Assembly: GCF_020510585.1 (NCBI RefSeq)
Contig: NZ_CP075190.1
Span: 1,054,501 to 1,118,500 of the forward strand
Direction of reading: 5' to 3'
Source: Ferribacterium limneticum
GTDB taxonomy: Bacteria; Pseudomonadota; Gammaproteobacteria; Burkholderiales; Rhodocyclaceae
DNA length: 64,000 nt
In this document: one piece after another, positions 28,391-39,665 of the stretch
Position numbering within the stretch: position 1 is the stretch's first letter
How the letters are laid out: every line of letters starts with the position of its first letter
Made by a program: the position numbers and the translations under genes
Notes under the pieces: model-generated
Database searches by the model: none
Told to the model about the DNA's origin: nothing
The model's input: the letters and a program-made list of their open reading frames with translations, nothing else

Positions 28391-30123
28391 GCAAGATTTT
28401 GATTATCGGATTGTCGGCACTGATGCTGAGCGCGTGCAGCAATCAGCATGCGCGCCGGGGTGATGCTTTTGATCGAGCCGACAAGGAACTGGGTGCGGCT
28501 GCCGCCAGCAAGACGAACCAGCCACAGGGTGACGTCGTCGGTCAGGCCATGGTGCCGCCGCTGCAACTCGATCAGCCAATGCCTGCCAAGCCGGAGCCGC
28601 GTTTTAACCTGGCGGTGAACAATGCGCCGGTTGCCCAGGTGCTTAATGCGCTGGTTTCCGGTACGCCGTACAGCATGCTTTTCCCGCCCGACTTGTCGGG
28701 CACGGTCAGCCTTAACCTGAAGAGCACGACGGTGCGCGAGGCGCTTGAGACGCTGCGTGAAGTCTATGGCTACGATTACCGGATTCAGGGCACCCGCATT
28801 TACGTCCAGCCGAACACCATCCAGACGCGCATTTTCAAGATCAACTATCTGGCCAATCGCCGTCAGGGCATGAGCGATATGCGGGTGACCGGCAGTTCGC
28901 CGACGGCTTCGACGCCGACCACTAGCAGCGGTTCCTCCAGTGGCGCGGGTGGTGTGCCGGGTGGGACGACGGCGCCTCAGCAGCAACGCAGTAACGACAG
29001 CGCTCGTGTGCAGACGAGTTCCGATTACGATTTCTGGAAGGACCTCGGGGCGGCACTCAATTCCATTGTCGGCAACCAGGACGGTCGCAACGTTATCGTC
29101 AATGCGGGCTCGGGCGTCGTGCTGGTCAAGGCTTCACCGGTCGAATTGCGTTCGGTGGATGAGTATCTGCGGGCGACGCAACTGGTGGTCGAACGCCAGG
29201 TTATGCTCGAGGCGAAAATTATCGAGGTGTCGCTCAATGACTCCTATCAGACCGGTATCAACTGGAGCAAATTCGGTGGCCTGCTCGGTGGCGGTGTTGC
29301 CCTGGGCACGCTGGCGCCAGGTGCGACCCTGAGTGGCGCTGCAACGCTGGGTGGATCGGCGACGGGCGTTGCCTCGGGGACGATCATCAATGCCAATCCG
29401 GGGTCGAATGGCAGTCTGACTTCATCGACCGCCGGCCGCGGTTTCTTTGGCCTGGCTTTTCAGTCGCAGAATTTTGCCGCACTCCTTTCCTTCCTCGAAG
29501 GGCAGGGTGATGTGCAGGTGCTGTCCAGCCCGCGCATCGCAACGACCAATAACCAGAAGGCCGTGCTCAAGGTCGGTACCGACGATTTCTTTGTCACCGG
29601 GATCAGCACCAACACGACGACCAGCGCCAGCGGCAATGTCGTGACGCCGAACATCACGCTGCAGCCCTTCTTCTCCGGCATCGCGCTCGATGTGACGCCG
29701 CAGATCGACGACGAAGGCAACATCATCCTGCACGTCCATCCCTCGGTCAGTGTCGTTGAGGAAAAGACCAAGAACGTCAATCTCGGTGACCTCGGCACCT
29801 TCACGCTGCCGCTCGCCTCGAGCACTATCAACGAAACCGACAGCATCGTGCGCGTTCAGGATGGCAGCATCGTCGCCATCGGCGGCCTGATGAGCCAGGA
29901 ACAGAACACCAGTCGCTACGGCCTGCCGGGCATCGGCGGCCTGCCGGGCGTCGGCTCGCTGTTCAGCCAGAAGAGCGTTTCCAACCGGAAGCGCGAACTG
30001 GTCATTCTGATGCGGTCGACAGTCATCAAGGGTGAAAACTCCTGGCGCGATGCCTCGCGCGAAACGCAGGAGCGCGTCCAGGGGCTGGACCCGCGCCAGC
30101 AGCGCCATCTCGAATGGCAATAA
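28387..30123 (+). CDS. mshL: MSHA secretin MshL
   Basis: A 578-aa outer-membrane secretin through which the pilus emerges. The N-terminus ends LSAC, a lipobox for lipid attachment. An N0-like domain and an N1-type region precede a Ser/Gly/Thr-rich loop (about 28880-29000). The secretin core carries QVMLEAKIIEV, LSSPRIATTNNQKAVLKVG and IVAIGGLM. Position after mshK is standard. Confidence 0.95.
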   Translation: MSKILIIGLSALMLSACSNQHARRGDAFDRADKELGAAAASKTNQPQGDVVGQAMVPPLQLDQPMPAKPEPRFNLAVNNAPVAQVLNALVSGTPYSMLFPPDLSGTVSLNLKSTTVREALETLREVYGYDYRIQGTRIYVQPNTIQTRIFKINYLANRRQGMSDMRVTGSSPTASTPTTSSGSSSGAGGVPGGTTAPQQQRSNDSARVQTSSDYDFWKDLGAALNSIVGNQDGRNVIVNAGSGVVLVKASPVELRSVDEYLRATQLVVERQVMLEAKIIEVSLNDSYQTGINWSKFGGLLGGGVALGTLAPGATLSGAATLGGSATGVASGTIINANPGSNGSLTSSTAGRGFFGLAFQSQNFAALLSFLEGQGDVQVLSSPRIATTNNQKAVLKVGTDDFFVTGISTNTTTSASGNVVTPNITLQPFFSGIALDVTPQIDDEGNIILHVHPSVSVVEEKTKNVNLGDLGTFTLPLASSTINETDSIVRVQDGSIVAIGGLMSQEQNTSRYGLPGIGGLPGVGSLFSQKSVSNRKRELVILMRSTVIKGENSWRDASRETQERVQGLDPRQQRHLEWQ

Positions 30124-30139
30124 ACGGTAACAGGCAGCC

Positions 30140-30967
30140 TTGTATCTAGACCATTTCGGCCTGAGCGAGCTGCCCTTCGGCATTACGCCGGACACCAGCT
30201 ACACGGTCATCACGCGCAGCCATCAGGAGGCGCTCAATACGCTGCTCGTCGCGCTCAATAGCGGCGAAGGCTTCATCAAGATTACTGGCGAAGTCGGCAC
30301 CGGCAAGACGCTGCTCTGCCGCCGTCTGTTGCAGGCCCTGCCGGAAGGCAGTGTTTCCGCCTATCTGCCCAATCCCTATCTGGCACCGCGCACCCTGCAA
30401 CTGGCGTTGGCCGAGGAGCTGGGGCTGGCCGTGAGCGCCGACAGCGACGACTATCACCTGCTGCAAAGCATCAACCGGGCGCTGCTTGACCATGCGGCGG
30501 CCGATCGCCAGGTCGTTGTCTGTATCGACGAGGCGCAGGCGATGCCGCTCGAAACGCTGGAGTCCCTGCGCCTGCTGTCGAATCTGGAAACCGAGAAACG
30601 CAAGTTGCTGCAGATCGTCCTTTTCGGCCAGCCGGAGCTTGATCGCAAGCTGGCCGAACCGTCGGTTCGCCAGCTCTTGCAGCGCATCGCCTTTCATTAC
30701 CGGATCGGCGGCCTAGCCCGCGAAGAGGTGGCCAATTATCTGGCGCATAGGCTGCGCGTCGCCGGCTACCGGGGCGAGGATGTTTTTGGGCCGCGTGCCG
30801 TGCGTTCGCTGCACAAGGCCAGCCGGGGCACGCCACGCCTGCTGAACATTCTGGCTCACAAGTCCCTGCTCGCCGTTTTCGGCGAGGGCAAACATGCTGT
30901 GCGCCCTGGTCATGTTCGCCGGGCGGCGGCCGATACCGAAGGTGCGGCTGCGGCCGGGTGGTGGTGA
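30140..30967 (+). CDS. mshM: MshM, ExeA-like AAA ATPase
   Basis: A 275-aa AAA protein with Walker A GEVGTGKT, Walker B VVVCIDEAQAM and the family N-terminus MYLDHFGLSELPFGITPD. ExeA/MshM proteins help place or assemble the secretin through the cell wall. The start is TTG 30140, the only start giving the full conserved N-terminus. No peptidoglycan-binding domain is present, unlike ExeA. The stop is 2 nt before the mshN ATG. Confidence 0.9.
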   Translation: MYLDHFGLSELPFGITPDTSYTVITRSHQEALNTLLVALNSGEGFIKITGEVGTGKTLLCRRLLQALPEGSVSAYLPNPYLAPRTLQLALAEELGLAVSADSDDYHLLQSINRALLDHAAADRQVVVCIDEAQAMPLETLESLRLLSNLETEKRKLLQIVLFGQPELDRKLAEPSVRQLLQRIAFHYRIGGLAREEVANYLAHRLRVAGYRGEDVFGPRAVRSLHKASRGTPRLLNILAHKSLLAVFGEGKHAVRPGHVRRAAADTEGAAAAGWW

Positions 30968-30968
30968 A

Positions 30969-32051
30969 ATGAGCCTGATCAACGACATGCTGCGCAACAT
31001 CGAGGCCAAGCGGCCCGATGACCCGGCCCGGCAAAACCTGCAACGCGAAATCCGTTCGCTGCCGGCGGCGCGAGCCGGTGCCTGGCGCTGGCTGAAACCC
31101 TTGCTGCTCATCGTGGTGCCTGTGCTGGCTGCTGCCGTGCTGCATGCCAACGGGCAACTGTTGCCATTGCTCGGCATGGACAGCGAGGCACCCACGGTGG
31201 CTCCGCCTGCCCCCGTCGTAATCGCCGCGCCCGCACCGATGCCGGCGCCCGCGGTGGCTGTCGTTGACGACCAGCCCATTCCGGAAAGCGATCTGCGTCT
31301 GGCGCCGAATCTGGCCGTCCTGCCCCTGCCGGCGGCGCCCATATTGGCGGTACCTGACCCGGTCGTGCCGGCACCCCTGCCGGCGGCGGCCAAATCGGAT
31401 GCACAGTCGACGCCAGCTCCGGCGCCACTGCCGGCACCTGCCACCCCGCCCGGGCCGGTCAAGATCGAAAAGAGCCCCGTGCTGGCAACAGCGCGCGATC
31501 GGGCCGATGCTGAATATCGCCGGGCGGAAAACGCCTTGGCTGCGGGGCGTATTGTTGAAGGTATCGAAGGTCTGCGCGCAGCGCTCAAGCAGGATCCGGC
31601 CTACGTCCCGGTGCGCCAGATGCTGCTGCGCCAGTTGCTGGAAATGCGCAAGATTGAAGAGGCGATGACGGTTCTTCAGGAAGGCCTCGAACTGCAGCCG
31701 GCGCAAACGGGCTGGGCGATGTCGCTGGCCCGCCTGCAATTGGAGCAGCACGATATCGCGGCGGCTGACCGCACGCTGGCTCGCTCGCAGGTTTACGCCG
31801 AAGCCAGCGCCGACTACGCTGGCTTTCAGGGGCATCTCAAGTCCCGCCAGAGCGCCTATCGCGCCGCCGTGACGCATTACCAGCGAGCAACCCGTCTGGC
31901 CCCCAATGAAGGCCGCTGGTGGTTGGGTCTCGGGCTGGCTCAGGAGGCCGATGGGCGTCTGGCTGAAGCCAAGGAGTCAATGCGCCGCGCCATCGCTACC
32001 GCGACGCTGTCCGTCGAATTGTCGGCGGTGGCCGAGCAGCATTTGCGCTGA
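30969..32051 (+). CDS. mshN: MshN, TPR-containing MSHA protein
   Basis: A 360-aa protein: MSLINDMLRNIEAKRPDD (the MshN/GspB-type start), one membrane span (about residues 41-58), an Ala/Pro-rich linker and a C-terminal block of TPR repeats (about residues 180-360). It is the last msh gene. The ATG 30969 follows the mshM stop by 1 nt. Confidence 0.85.
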   Translation: MSLINDMLRNIEAKRPDDPARQNLQREIRSLPAARAGAWRWLKPLLLIVVPVLAAAVLHANGQLLPLLGMDSEAPTVAPPAPVVIAAPAPMPAPAVAVVDDQPIPESDLRLAPNLAVLPLPAAPILAVPDPVVPAPLPAAAKSDAQSTPAPAPLPAPATPPGPVKIEKSPVLATARDRADAEYRRAENALAAGRIVEGIEGLRAALKQDPAYVPVRQMLLRQLLEMRKIEEAMTVLQEGLELQPAQTGWAMSLARLQLEQHDIAAADRTLARSQVYAEASADYAGFQGHLKSRQSAYRAAVTHYQRATRLAPNEGRWWLGLGLAQEADGRLAEAKESMRRAIATATLSVELSAVAEQHLR

Positions 32052-32121
32052 GCGAGATGCCAGCCCCAGCTAGCTCTCGTGGTATATATCACCTGTTCAT
32101 TCGCCCAGAAAATAAACCATC

Positions 32122-32808
32122 ATGAGCCACCACGAAAGCCCTGTCGTCTACGGTACCGAAGACATCCTGCGCAGCCTGTGCAATTCGATGACCAAGGTGC
32201 TGACCATCGCTACCCAGAGCCAGATCCACTATTCCGGCATGGTCCAGCGCATCACCAAGACCTGCCTGAAGCCGGACATTGGCTGCTTCGTGCTGTTCGA
32301 TGGCGGCTTTTCCGGGCTGGTGGTCACCAATTTCTCGGCCGCGGCGGCGATGGAACTCTACGAGAGCTACATGTTGAGCATGGGCATGGCCAAGGACGAG
32401 CTGGCCAGTTCGCATACCTCGGACGAGGTGGCGAACGTCATGGGCGAACTCATGAACCAGATCGTTGGCGATTTCACCGGCAAGGTGGCGCGCGAGCTGC
32501 AGACGCACATCACCCAGAACCAGCCGAAGATGCTGGCCCTGACCAAGCAGGTCATGCTCAGCGTGGACACCAATCTCGACAAGCCGGAAGCCCGCCGCGT
32601 GACCTTCTTCACCGGCCGTAACAACATCTTTTATCTCGAACTGGCGATCGACCGCACCGAGTTCATCAAGCTCAACGATTTCGAGAGCGAGGAGACCGAT
32701 CCGGATACGCTGATCGAGCAGGCCCATGCGGCGAACGCCACCGCGGTACCGCTGAAAGGCGTCGATGCCAGCGAGCAGGACGACTTCCTCAAATCGCTCG
32801 GGATGTAG
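32122..32808 (+). CDS. CheX/CheC-like protein (DUF3334-type)
   Basis: A 228-aa soluble protein. The pattern GGFSGLVVTNFSAAAAMELYESYM followed by EVANVMGELMNQIVGDF resembles the CheC/CheX/FliY fold, in which an ExxxN motif hydrolyses CheY-P. Here E and N are in GELMNQIVGD. I believe it belongs to the uncharacterised DUF3334 group. It starts 70 nt after mshN and lies on the same strand, so it may be co-expressed with the pilus genes. Phosphatase activity is an inference. Confidence 0.65.
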   Translation: MSHHESPVVYGTEDILRSLCNSMTKVLTIATQSQIHYSGMVQRITKTCLKPDIGCFVLFDGGFSGLVVTNFSAAAAMELYESYMLSMGMAKDELASSHTSDEVANVMGELMNQIVGDFTGKVARELQTHITQNQPKMLALTKQVMLSVDTNLDKPEARRVTFFTGRNNIFYLELAIDRTEFIKLNDFESEETDPDTLIEQAHAANATAVPLKGVDASEQDDFLKSLGM

Positions 32809-32835
32809 CTGAGGACTGACGGTTGGCCGGGACTT

Positions 32836-32871
32836 CCACGGTCAACCGGAAAATTCGCCTTATTTTGAAAT
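32836..32871 (-). repeat. Dispersed 36-bp element, copy 5
   Basis: On the minus strand it reads ATTTCAAAATAAGGCG, then AATTTTCCGGTTGACCGTGG. It overlaps the 3' end of the YjdF-like gene: the last codons and the TAA stop (32862-32860) lie inside the element. Confidence 0.85.
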
Positions 32872-33477
32872 CAGGCGTTTGAGCTGCCGGTCGTGCCAGC
32901 CGGAGAGCAGGGCCATCGCCGTGCTCGAACCAATCAGTGCCATGAACATGTCCGACTGCGTATCCCACTGATCGCCCTGTGTGCCGAGGAATTCGTCGGC
33001 GCCCTGGCCCATGGCCAGCGCTGCCGCCCATTCGATGAGCTCGTAGCTGGCACTGATCGCCATGGCGATGCAGATGCACACAAAGCCGGTCATCCGGCGT
33101 CCGACGACGTAACCGCCGCGGATCAGGATTTCACGGGCGACCATGGCCGGCACGAAACCCTGCAGCAAATGGCCGATCTTGTCGTACGGGTTGCGCACCG
33201 TGCCGAGCAGGTCCTGCAGCCAGAAACCGAGAGGTACGCGGGCGTAGGTGTAGGCGCCGCCGCCGATCAGGACCAGCGCGTGGATGGCGATCAGGACGGT
33301 GAGCAGCATCGTCAGCGGATAGCTTTGGCGCGTGGCGATCATGAGCGGCAGGGCGATCAGCACCGGCGCCACTTCCATGACCCAGGTCGCCCGGTCGAAG
33401 GGGGCGATGCCGGAAACGATCAGCGCCGCGATGACGATGGCGGCCAGCGTGACGTTAACCAGGTTCCGGTTTTCCAT
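32860..33477 (-). CDS. YjdF/DUF2238 family membrane protein
   Basis: A 205-aa inner-membrane protein with about six spans. Conserved polar motifs are YDKIGHLLQGFVPAM and SASYELIEWAAAL, typical of DUF2238/YjdF. Function is unknown in the family. Its ATG at 33477 lies 1 nt after the recQ stop, so it is in an operon with recQ. Its stop lies inside copy 5 of the dispersed element. Confidence 0.85.
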   Translation of the reverse strand: MENRNLVNVTLAAIVIAALIVSGIAPFDRATWVMEVAPVLIALPLMIATRQSYPLTMLLTVLIAIHALVLIGGGAYTYARVPLGFWLQDLLGTVRNPYDKIGHLLQGFVPAMVAREILIRGGYVVGRRMTGFVCICIAMAISASYELIEWAAALAMGQGADEFLGTQGDQWDTQSDMFMALIGSSTAMALLSGWHDRQLKRLISK

Positions 33478-33478
33478 G

Positions 33479-35292
<1,814 letters not shown>

Positions 35293-35296
<4 letters not shown>

Positions 35297-35328
35297 GGTC
35301 AACCGGAAATTTTGGTCAAAATTGAAAT
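35293..35328 (-). repeat. Dispersed 36-bp element, copy 6 (between lpxH and recQ)
   Basis: On the minus strand: ATTTCAATTTTGACCAAAA, then TTTCCGGTTGACCGTGG. It begins 2 nt after the lpxH stop and ends inside the recQ start; GACCGTGG supplies the GTG. Confidence 0.88.
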
Positions 35329-35330
35329 GC

Positions 35331-36050
35331 TCACTGGATGGCTTCGCGGCTCAATTGCTCGCCGTCCCAGAGCAGCGCTTCGGCACGCTCTTCGTGCCAG
35401 TCTGAAAGCACCCAGCGTTCGACGTGGATACCATCGACGATGTGGTCGTGCTTTTCCGGTCGGTGCGTGTGGCCGTGAATGAAGGTGCAATAGCCGTGGT
35501 CGCGCAGGAAGTCGTCGGTTGCCGGGCCATTGAGGTCGGCGTAAACATAGGCGTGGTCACGCTTGCGGCGGGCACTGCGCCAACGGATGTAGCGGCCGAG
35601 CAGGCTGCGCAGGAAACGCGGCTTGGCGCGCATCTTCCGCTGCCATTCCGGGTCGCGCACCTTGGCGCGATAGGCCATGTAGGCGTGGTCGTCGATGCAC
35701 AGGGCGTCGCCATGCGAGAGCACGAAGGACCACTCGGGCAAGACCAGCAAATAAGGATCGGGCAGCAGCGTCATACCGGCGGCGGCGGTAAATTGCTCGC
35801 CAATGGCAAAGTCGCGGTTGCCGTGCATGAAGCAGATCTTCAGCCCGGCATCGCTGGCGGCGCGCAGGGCGGCGGTGATCTGGGCGGCGTAGGGATCGTC
35901 GATGTCGTCGCCGACCCAGACTTCAAAAAGGTCGCCGAGGATGTACAGCGCCTCGGCCTGGCGGGCGCGGCCGGCCAGAAAGCTCAGGAACAAACGAGTC
36001 GCCCCGGGTGACCGGGGCGACAGGTGCAGATCAGAGATGAAGAAGATCAA
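35331..36050 (-). CDS. lpxH: UDP-2,3-diacylglucosamine diphosphatase LpxH
   Basis: Hydrolyses UDP-2,3-diacylglucosamine to lipid X in lipid A synthesis. The 239-aa metallophosphoesterase shows all metal motifs: [28 protein letters not shown] and HGHTHRP. The start overlaps the ppiB stop by 4 nt. Confidence 0.96.
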   Translation of the reverse strand: MIFFISDLHLSPRSPGATRLFLSFLAGRARQAEALYILGDLFEVWVGDDIDDPYAAQITAALRAASDAGLKICFMHGNRDFAIGEQFTAAAGMTLLPDPYLLVLPEWSFVLSHGDALCIDDHAYMAYRAKVRDPEWQRKMRAKPRFLRSLLGRYIRWRSARRKRDHAYVYADLNGPATDDFLRDHGYCTFIHGHTHRPEKHDHIVDGIHVERWVLSDWHEERAEALLWDGEQLSREAIQ

Positions 36051-36544
36051 ACGATCTCGGCCTTCTCGATGATCACGTCTTCAGCCGGGACGTCCTGATG
36101 GAAACCCTTGTTGCCGGTCTTGACGGCGCGGATCTTGTCGACCACATCGAGGCCTTCGACAACTTCGCCGAACACGCAGTAGCCCCAGCCCTGGCCGGAC
36201 GGCGACTTGAAGTCGAGGAAATCGTTATCGACTGTGTTGATGAAGAACTGGGCTGTGGCCGAGTGCGGGTCGTTGGTGCGAGCCATGGCAACGGTGCCGC
36301 GCTTGTTCTTCAGGCCATTGGCGGCCTCGTTCTCGATCGGCGCCTGGCAAGCCTTCTGGCCCATGCCCGGCTCCATGCCGCCGCCCTGGATCATGAAGTT
36401 CTTGATGACGCGGTGGAAGATGGTGCCGTTGTAGTGGCCGGCTTCAACGTAGGCGATGAAGTTGGCAACGGTCTTCGGGGCCTTCTCGGCGTTCAGTTCA
36501 AGCGTGATGTCGCCGTGGTTGGTGGTGAGTTTGATTTTGGACAT
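36047..36544 (-). CDS. ppiB: Cytoplasmic peptidyl-prolyl isomerase (cyclophilin B)
   Basis: A 165-aa cyclophilin without signal peptide. Active-site patterns [13 protein letters not shown] and [16 protein letters not shown] are intact. It lies 9 nt downstream of the periplasmic paralogue and overlaps lpxH by 4 nt. Confidence 0.94.
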   Translation of the reverse strand: MSKIKLTTNHGDITLELNAEKAPKTVANFIAYVEAGHYNGTIFHRVIKNFMIQGGGMEPGMGQKACQAPIENEAANGLKNKRGTVAMARTNDPHSATAQFFINTVDNDFLDFKSPSGQGWGYCVFGEVVEGLDVVDKIRAVKTGNKGFHQDVPAEDVIIEKAEIV

Positions 36545-36553
36545 TGGGGATCC

Positions 36554-37126
36554 TTATTTGTCGGAGATGATTTTGACGTTCTGGATGACGACCGGAGTCG
36601 TCGGAACGTTTTCGTAATAGCCAGCGTTGCCGGTCGGCACCTTGGCAATCTTGTCGATGACGTCCATGCCCTGGGTGACCTTGCCGAAGACGGCATAGCC
36701 CCAGCCGCGCGGGTCGCCGGTGGTCTTGTGATTGAGGAAATCGTTGTTCTTGAGATTGACGAAGAACTGGACGCGCGCCGAATGCGGGTCGCCGGTGCGA
36801 GCCATGGCCACCGTGCCGCGATCATTGGCCAGGCCATTGGTCGCTTCGTTCTTCAAGGCCGGGGTCAGCACCTTCTTCTCTTCCATGGCCATGCTGAAAC
36901 CGCCGCCCTGGATCATGAAACCATCGATGACGCGGTGGAAAATGGTTGCCTCGTAAAAGCCGTGCTTGGCGTTGTAGAGGAACATTTCGACCGTTTTCGG
37001 GGCTTTGTCTGGGAACAGCTCAAGCGTGAATTTACCCAGATTGGTCGTCATTTCGACGGTCGGGGCGGCCCACACGGCGAGCGAGACGAGCAGGCCGGCG
37101 GCGAGGGCGGAGACTTTTTTCAACAT
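36554..37126 (-). CDS. ppiA: Periplasmic peptidyl-prolyl isomerase (cyclophilin A)
   Basis: A 190-aa cyclophilin with signal peptide (MLKKVSALAAGLLVSLAVWA). Motifs FHRVIDGFMIQGGGF and ARTGDPHSARVQFFVN match PpiB. ATG 37126 overlaps the stop of the transpeptidase gene (TGATG). The pair ppiA-ppiB probably arose by duplication. Confidence 0.94.
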   Translation of the reverse strand: MLKKVSALAAGLLVSLAVWAAPTVEMTTNLGKFTLELFPDKAPKTVEMFLYNAKHGFYEATIFHRVIDGFMIQGGGFSMAMEEKKVLTPALKNEATNGLANDRGTVAMARTGDPHSARVQFFVNLKNNDFLNHKTTGDPRGWGYAVFGKVTQGMDVIDKIAKVPTGNAGYYENVPTTPVVIQNVKIISDK

Positions 37127-38421
37127 CAGGCACTTCCTTCGTAAATGATTTTCCACTGGTCGCCTTCGCGCAGCCAGTACTGGCGTTTCTTCATCTGGTT
37201 GTTGAGGTTGTTGCTGCGGTAATCCTGGTCGAAAGTCACGACGACCACTTCTTCCTTGCCCGGATTGCGGAACACGGAGAGATTGTCGATCTTGAGCTTG
37301 ATCCATTCCTTGCCGGCATTGACCTGCTTTTTCTGGGCGGAAAACTCGGCGAAATCCTGCTCGCCGGCCTTGAAGCGTTGCGAGTAATGCTTCAGGTAGC
37401 GGTCGGTATCGCGGCTTTCCCAATCGGCGCGCCAGGCGTCGATCGACTTGTTGAGTTCGCTGCGTTCCTTGGCCCAGTCGTCGAGCGACAGCCATTCGAC
37501 CGAGTTGCTGATGATGACCGGCGTCAGGCCGACCTGCAGGTTCTTGGCGACGACGTCGAGATCCTGGTTGGTCAGCACGACGCAGCCGTCGGAGGCGCGC
37601 GGCGGACGGGAAAAGGTGTCGGATGGCGTGCCGTGCAGCCAGATGCCGCTGCCGCCACGACCCTGGCGCTTGTCCCATTCGTTCGGGTAATTGAGCGGAA
37701 AGGCGCCGTTGCCGTAAAGGTCGGCCAGCTTCTGGCGGGGCAGGTTGGCGGTGACGTGATAGACGCCAACCGGGGTCTTCTTGTCGCCTTCGACGAGCTT
37801 TTCCGCACCCAGTTTGCCCTGGGTGACGTAGTAGTCGGCGACGAAGCGTGGCTGACCGCCGTTCTTGAGGTCGTTTTCGTAGAGGTAGAGGCGCGAGCGC
37901 TTGGTGTCCACGACGATGGCGAAACGCTGGTCCGGCTGCATCTGCAGCAGGTAGCGCGGCACGAAATCGGCCGGCGGCTTTTCGCGATAGGCGGCGAGGC
38001 GGGCGATAGCTTCGGCGCGCAGGTCGGCAACCTTGTCGGCCGGGGCATCGGTCAAGGCGCCAAACGTATTGATTGGTTGCTTGCGGGCCAGCAACAGGTC
38101 GCCCTTGATCAGATGGGCCAACCGGTAGTTCGGGTGCTGACGCAGCAGGTTTTCGGTCAGGAGCAGCGCATTGCTCAGGCGATTCGCTTCAATTTCGGCA
38201 AAAATGCGCGTCAATGCTTCTTCCGGCCCGGAATCGGAAACGATCAGGGGCAAGGCCGAACCCTGGCTGGATGCGTCGGGCGTTGTCCGCGCCAAGGCAA
38301 TCGCCGAGAGTTCGTTGATGGTGACTGGGGTAGTCGCCGGCTTGTCTTTAAGCCGGGCTGCTGCACCGGCGGCCAGGGCGACCGCCAGTCCGGACAGAAC
38401 TAATTTACGGCCTAATTTCAC
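37126..38421 (-). CDS. L,D-transpeptidase-fold protein with NTF2-like tail (Csd6-like)
   Basis: A 431-aa exported protein: N-terminal hydrophobic anchor or signal (KLVLSGLAVALAAGAAA), a YkuD-type catalytic domain with WLHGTP and ASDGCVVL (catalytic His and Cys), then a C-terminal NTF2/SnoaL-like domain (about residues 315-431). The same two-part build is known in Helicobacter Csd6, an L,D-carboxypeptidase, and in YafK-type proteins. Either peptidoglycan trimming or cross-linking/anchoring is possible. GTG 38421 gives a GTGA overlap with the upstream gene's stop and has AAGGAAG upstream; a GTG at 38448 is a weaker option. Confidence 0.8.
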   Translation of the reverse strand: MKLGRKLVLSGLAVALAAGAAARLKDKPATTPVTINELSAIALARTTPDASSQGSALPLIVSDSGPEEALTRIFAEIEANRLSNALLLTENLLRQHPNYRLAHLIKGDLLLARKQPINTFGALTDAPADKVADLRAEAIARLAAYREKPPADFVPRYLLQMQPDQRFAIVVDTKRSRLYLYENDLKNGGQPRFVADYYVTQGKLGAEKLVEGDKKTPVGVYHVTANLPRQKLADLYGNGAFPLNYPNEWDKRQGRGGSGIWLHGTPSDTFSRPPRASDGCVVLTNQDLDVVAKNLQVGLTPVIISNSVEWLSLDDWAKERSELNKSIDAWRADWESRDTDRYLKHYSQRFKAGEQDFAEFSAQKKQVNAGKEWIKLKIDNLSVFRNPGKEEVVVVTFDQDYRSNNLNNQMKKRQYWLREGDQWKIIYEGSA

Positions 38422-39560
38422 CGGGCGTTTTCTTCCTTGATCAGCCACTTGCTACCGGCCCGAACGAAGACCAGGGTCTTGGTCGTCGAGCTGCTCAGAC
38501 CGGTTGCCTTGTAATGCTGGCGGAACTTGGCGGTGGCCTTGTCGCCATTGATCGTGACTTGCGGCGTATCGAAGGAAACAGAGATCTTGCCGCCCTTGCC
38601 GGCGATGCGCTGTTCGCGTTCCTGTTCCCAGGCCTTGCGACTCATGCCCTTCGGCGTGTCGAATTCATGTGCATAGGCGCCGAGGTAAGCTCGCATGTCC
38701 TTGCGCGACCAGGCGTCGGCCCAGGCGTTCATGGCCTTGATGACGTCGTCGCTGCCGGCGGTTGCCTTGGCCGGAGCCGGGGCGGGGGTCGGTGCAGCGG
38801 CTGGGGCCGGCGTCGCTACTGCAGCGGCCGGAGCGGGCGCCGCGGCGATCGCTGTCGGCTTGCTGGCTGGTGAGGCGGAGGCAGCGCCCGGCGTCGACGT
38901 GACGATGGTTGCGTTCGGCGCAGCGGCGGCTGGCTTGGCGGCAACCGGCGCGGCGACAGCAACCGGTGCGGCAACGACAGGTGCGGCGGCAGCCGGCTGC
39001 GGCTTGACGTTGCCCTTGCCGGAAGTGGTGATCAGATCGCGGATCAGGGCCAGCTTGTTCTGCGTCGTCGAATTGGAATTATCCAGTTGCAGGGCCTTGT
39101 CGTAGGCCTGACTGGCCAGCTTGGCGTAAACATCGCCGAGATTTTCGTAAGCGATGGCGTAGGACGGGTGAGTCCTTATGGCCATTTCGAGCGCCGTGCG
39201 GGCCTTGTCGTACTGCTTTTGCTGGGCGTAGAGCACGGCCAGGTTGTTATAGGGTTCCGGCAGTTCCGGGTAATCCTCGGAAAGCTTGGTGAAGACGCTG
39301 ATCGCTTCGGCCGGCTTGTTCATCTCGGTATAGATCAGGCCTTTCAGGAAGCGACCCTGGGCATCCTTGGGGCGGCTGCTCAGGTAGGCATCGACTTTCT
39401 CCATGGCTTGCGGATACTGGCCCTGCTTGATCAGGCGCTGGACTTCCGGCAGGTTGTCGGCGAAAGCCGGTACGGCGAAGCTGATGGCCAGGCCAATCGC
39501 CATTGCACGCAACGTCTTGAGCTTCTGAAAACGGGGCTGGAGCAGGGAAATAGAGGTCAT
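38418..39560 (-). CDS. Exported TPR protein with NTF2-like C-terminal domain
   Basis: A 380-aa protein: signal peptide ([15 protein letters not shown] preceded by a basic stretch), about four TPR units (about residues 35-165), an Ala/Pro-rich linker (about 185-270) and a C-terminal NTF2-like domain ([21 protein letters not shown]). That domain resembles the tail of the adjacent L,D-transpeptidase-fold protein. The shared tail and 4-nt gene overlap suggest that the two act together in the cell wall. Start ATG 39560 was chosen from the signal peptide. The open frame continues upstream without family support. Confidence 0.72.
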   Translation of the reverse strand: MTSISLLQPRFQKLKTLRAMAIGLAISFAVPAFADNLPEVQRLIKQGQYPQAMEKVDAYLSSRPKDAQGRFLKGLIYTEMNKPAEAISVFTKLSEDYPELPEPYNNLAVLYAQQKQYDKARTALEMAIRTHPSYAIAYENLGDVYAKLASQAYDKALQLDNSNSTTQNKLALIRDLITTSGKGNVKPQPAAAAPVVAAPVAVAAPVAAKPAAAAPNATIVTSTPGAASASPASKPTAIAAAPAPAAAVATPAPAAAPTPAPAPAKATAGSDDVIKAMNAWADAWSRKDMRAYLGAYAHEFDTPKGMSRKAWEQEREQRIAGKGGKISVSFDTPQVTINGDKATAKFRQHYKATGLSSSTTKTLVFVRAGSKWLIKEENAR

Positions 39561-39665
39561 CGCTATGCTATACTTTTCGAGGTTATACAATCTTCCGATT
39601 CTACCAAAAATGCCGGTGATTCCATAGGGATTAGCAAGCCGGCCAAGCCCGGTCTCCCTCCCCGC

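Noticed and set aside
39087..39665. Upstream extension of the cysS open frame
   Set aside because: It is antisense to the TPR gene. CysS orthologues begin at MLKIYNSL, which matches ATG 39666.
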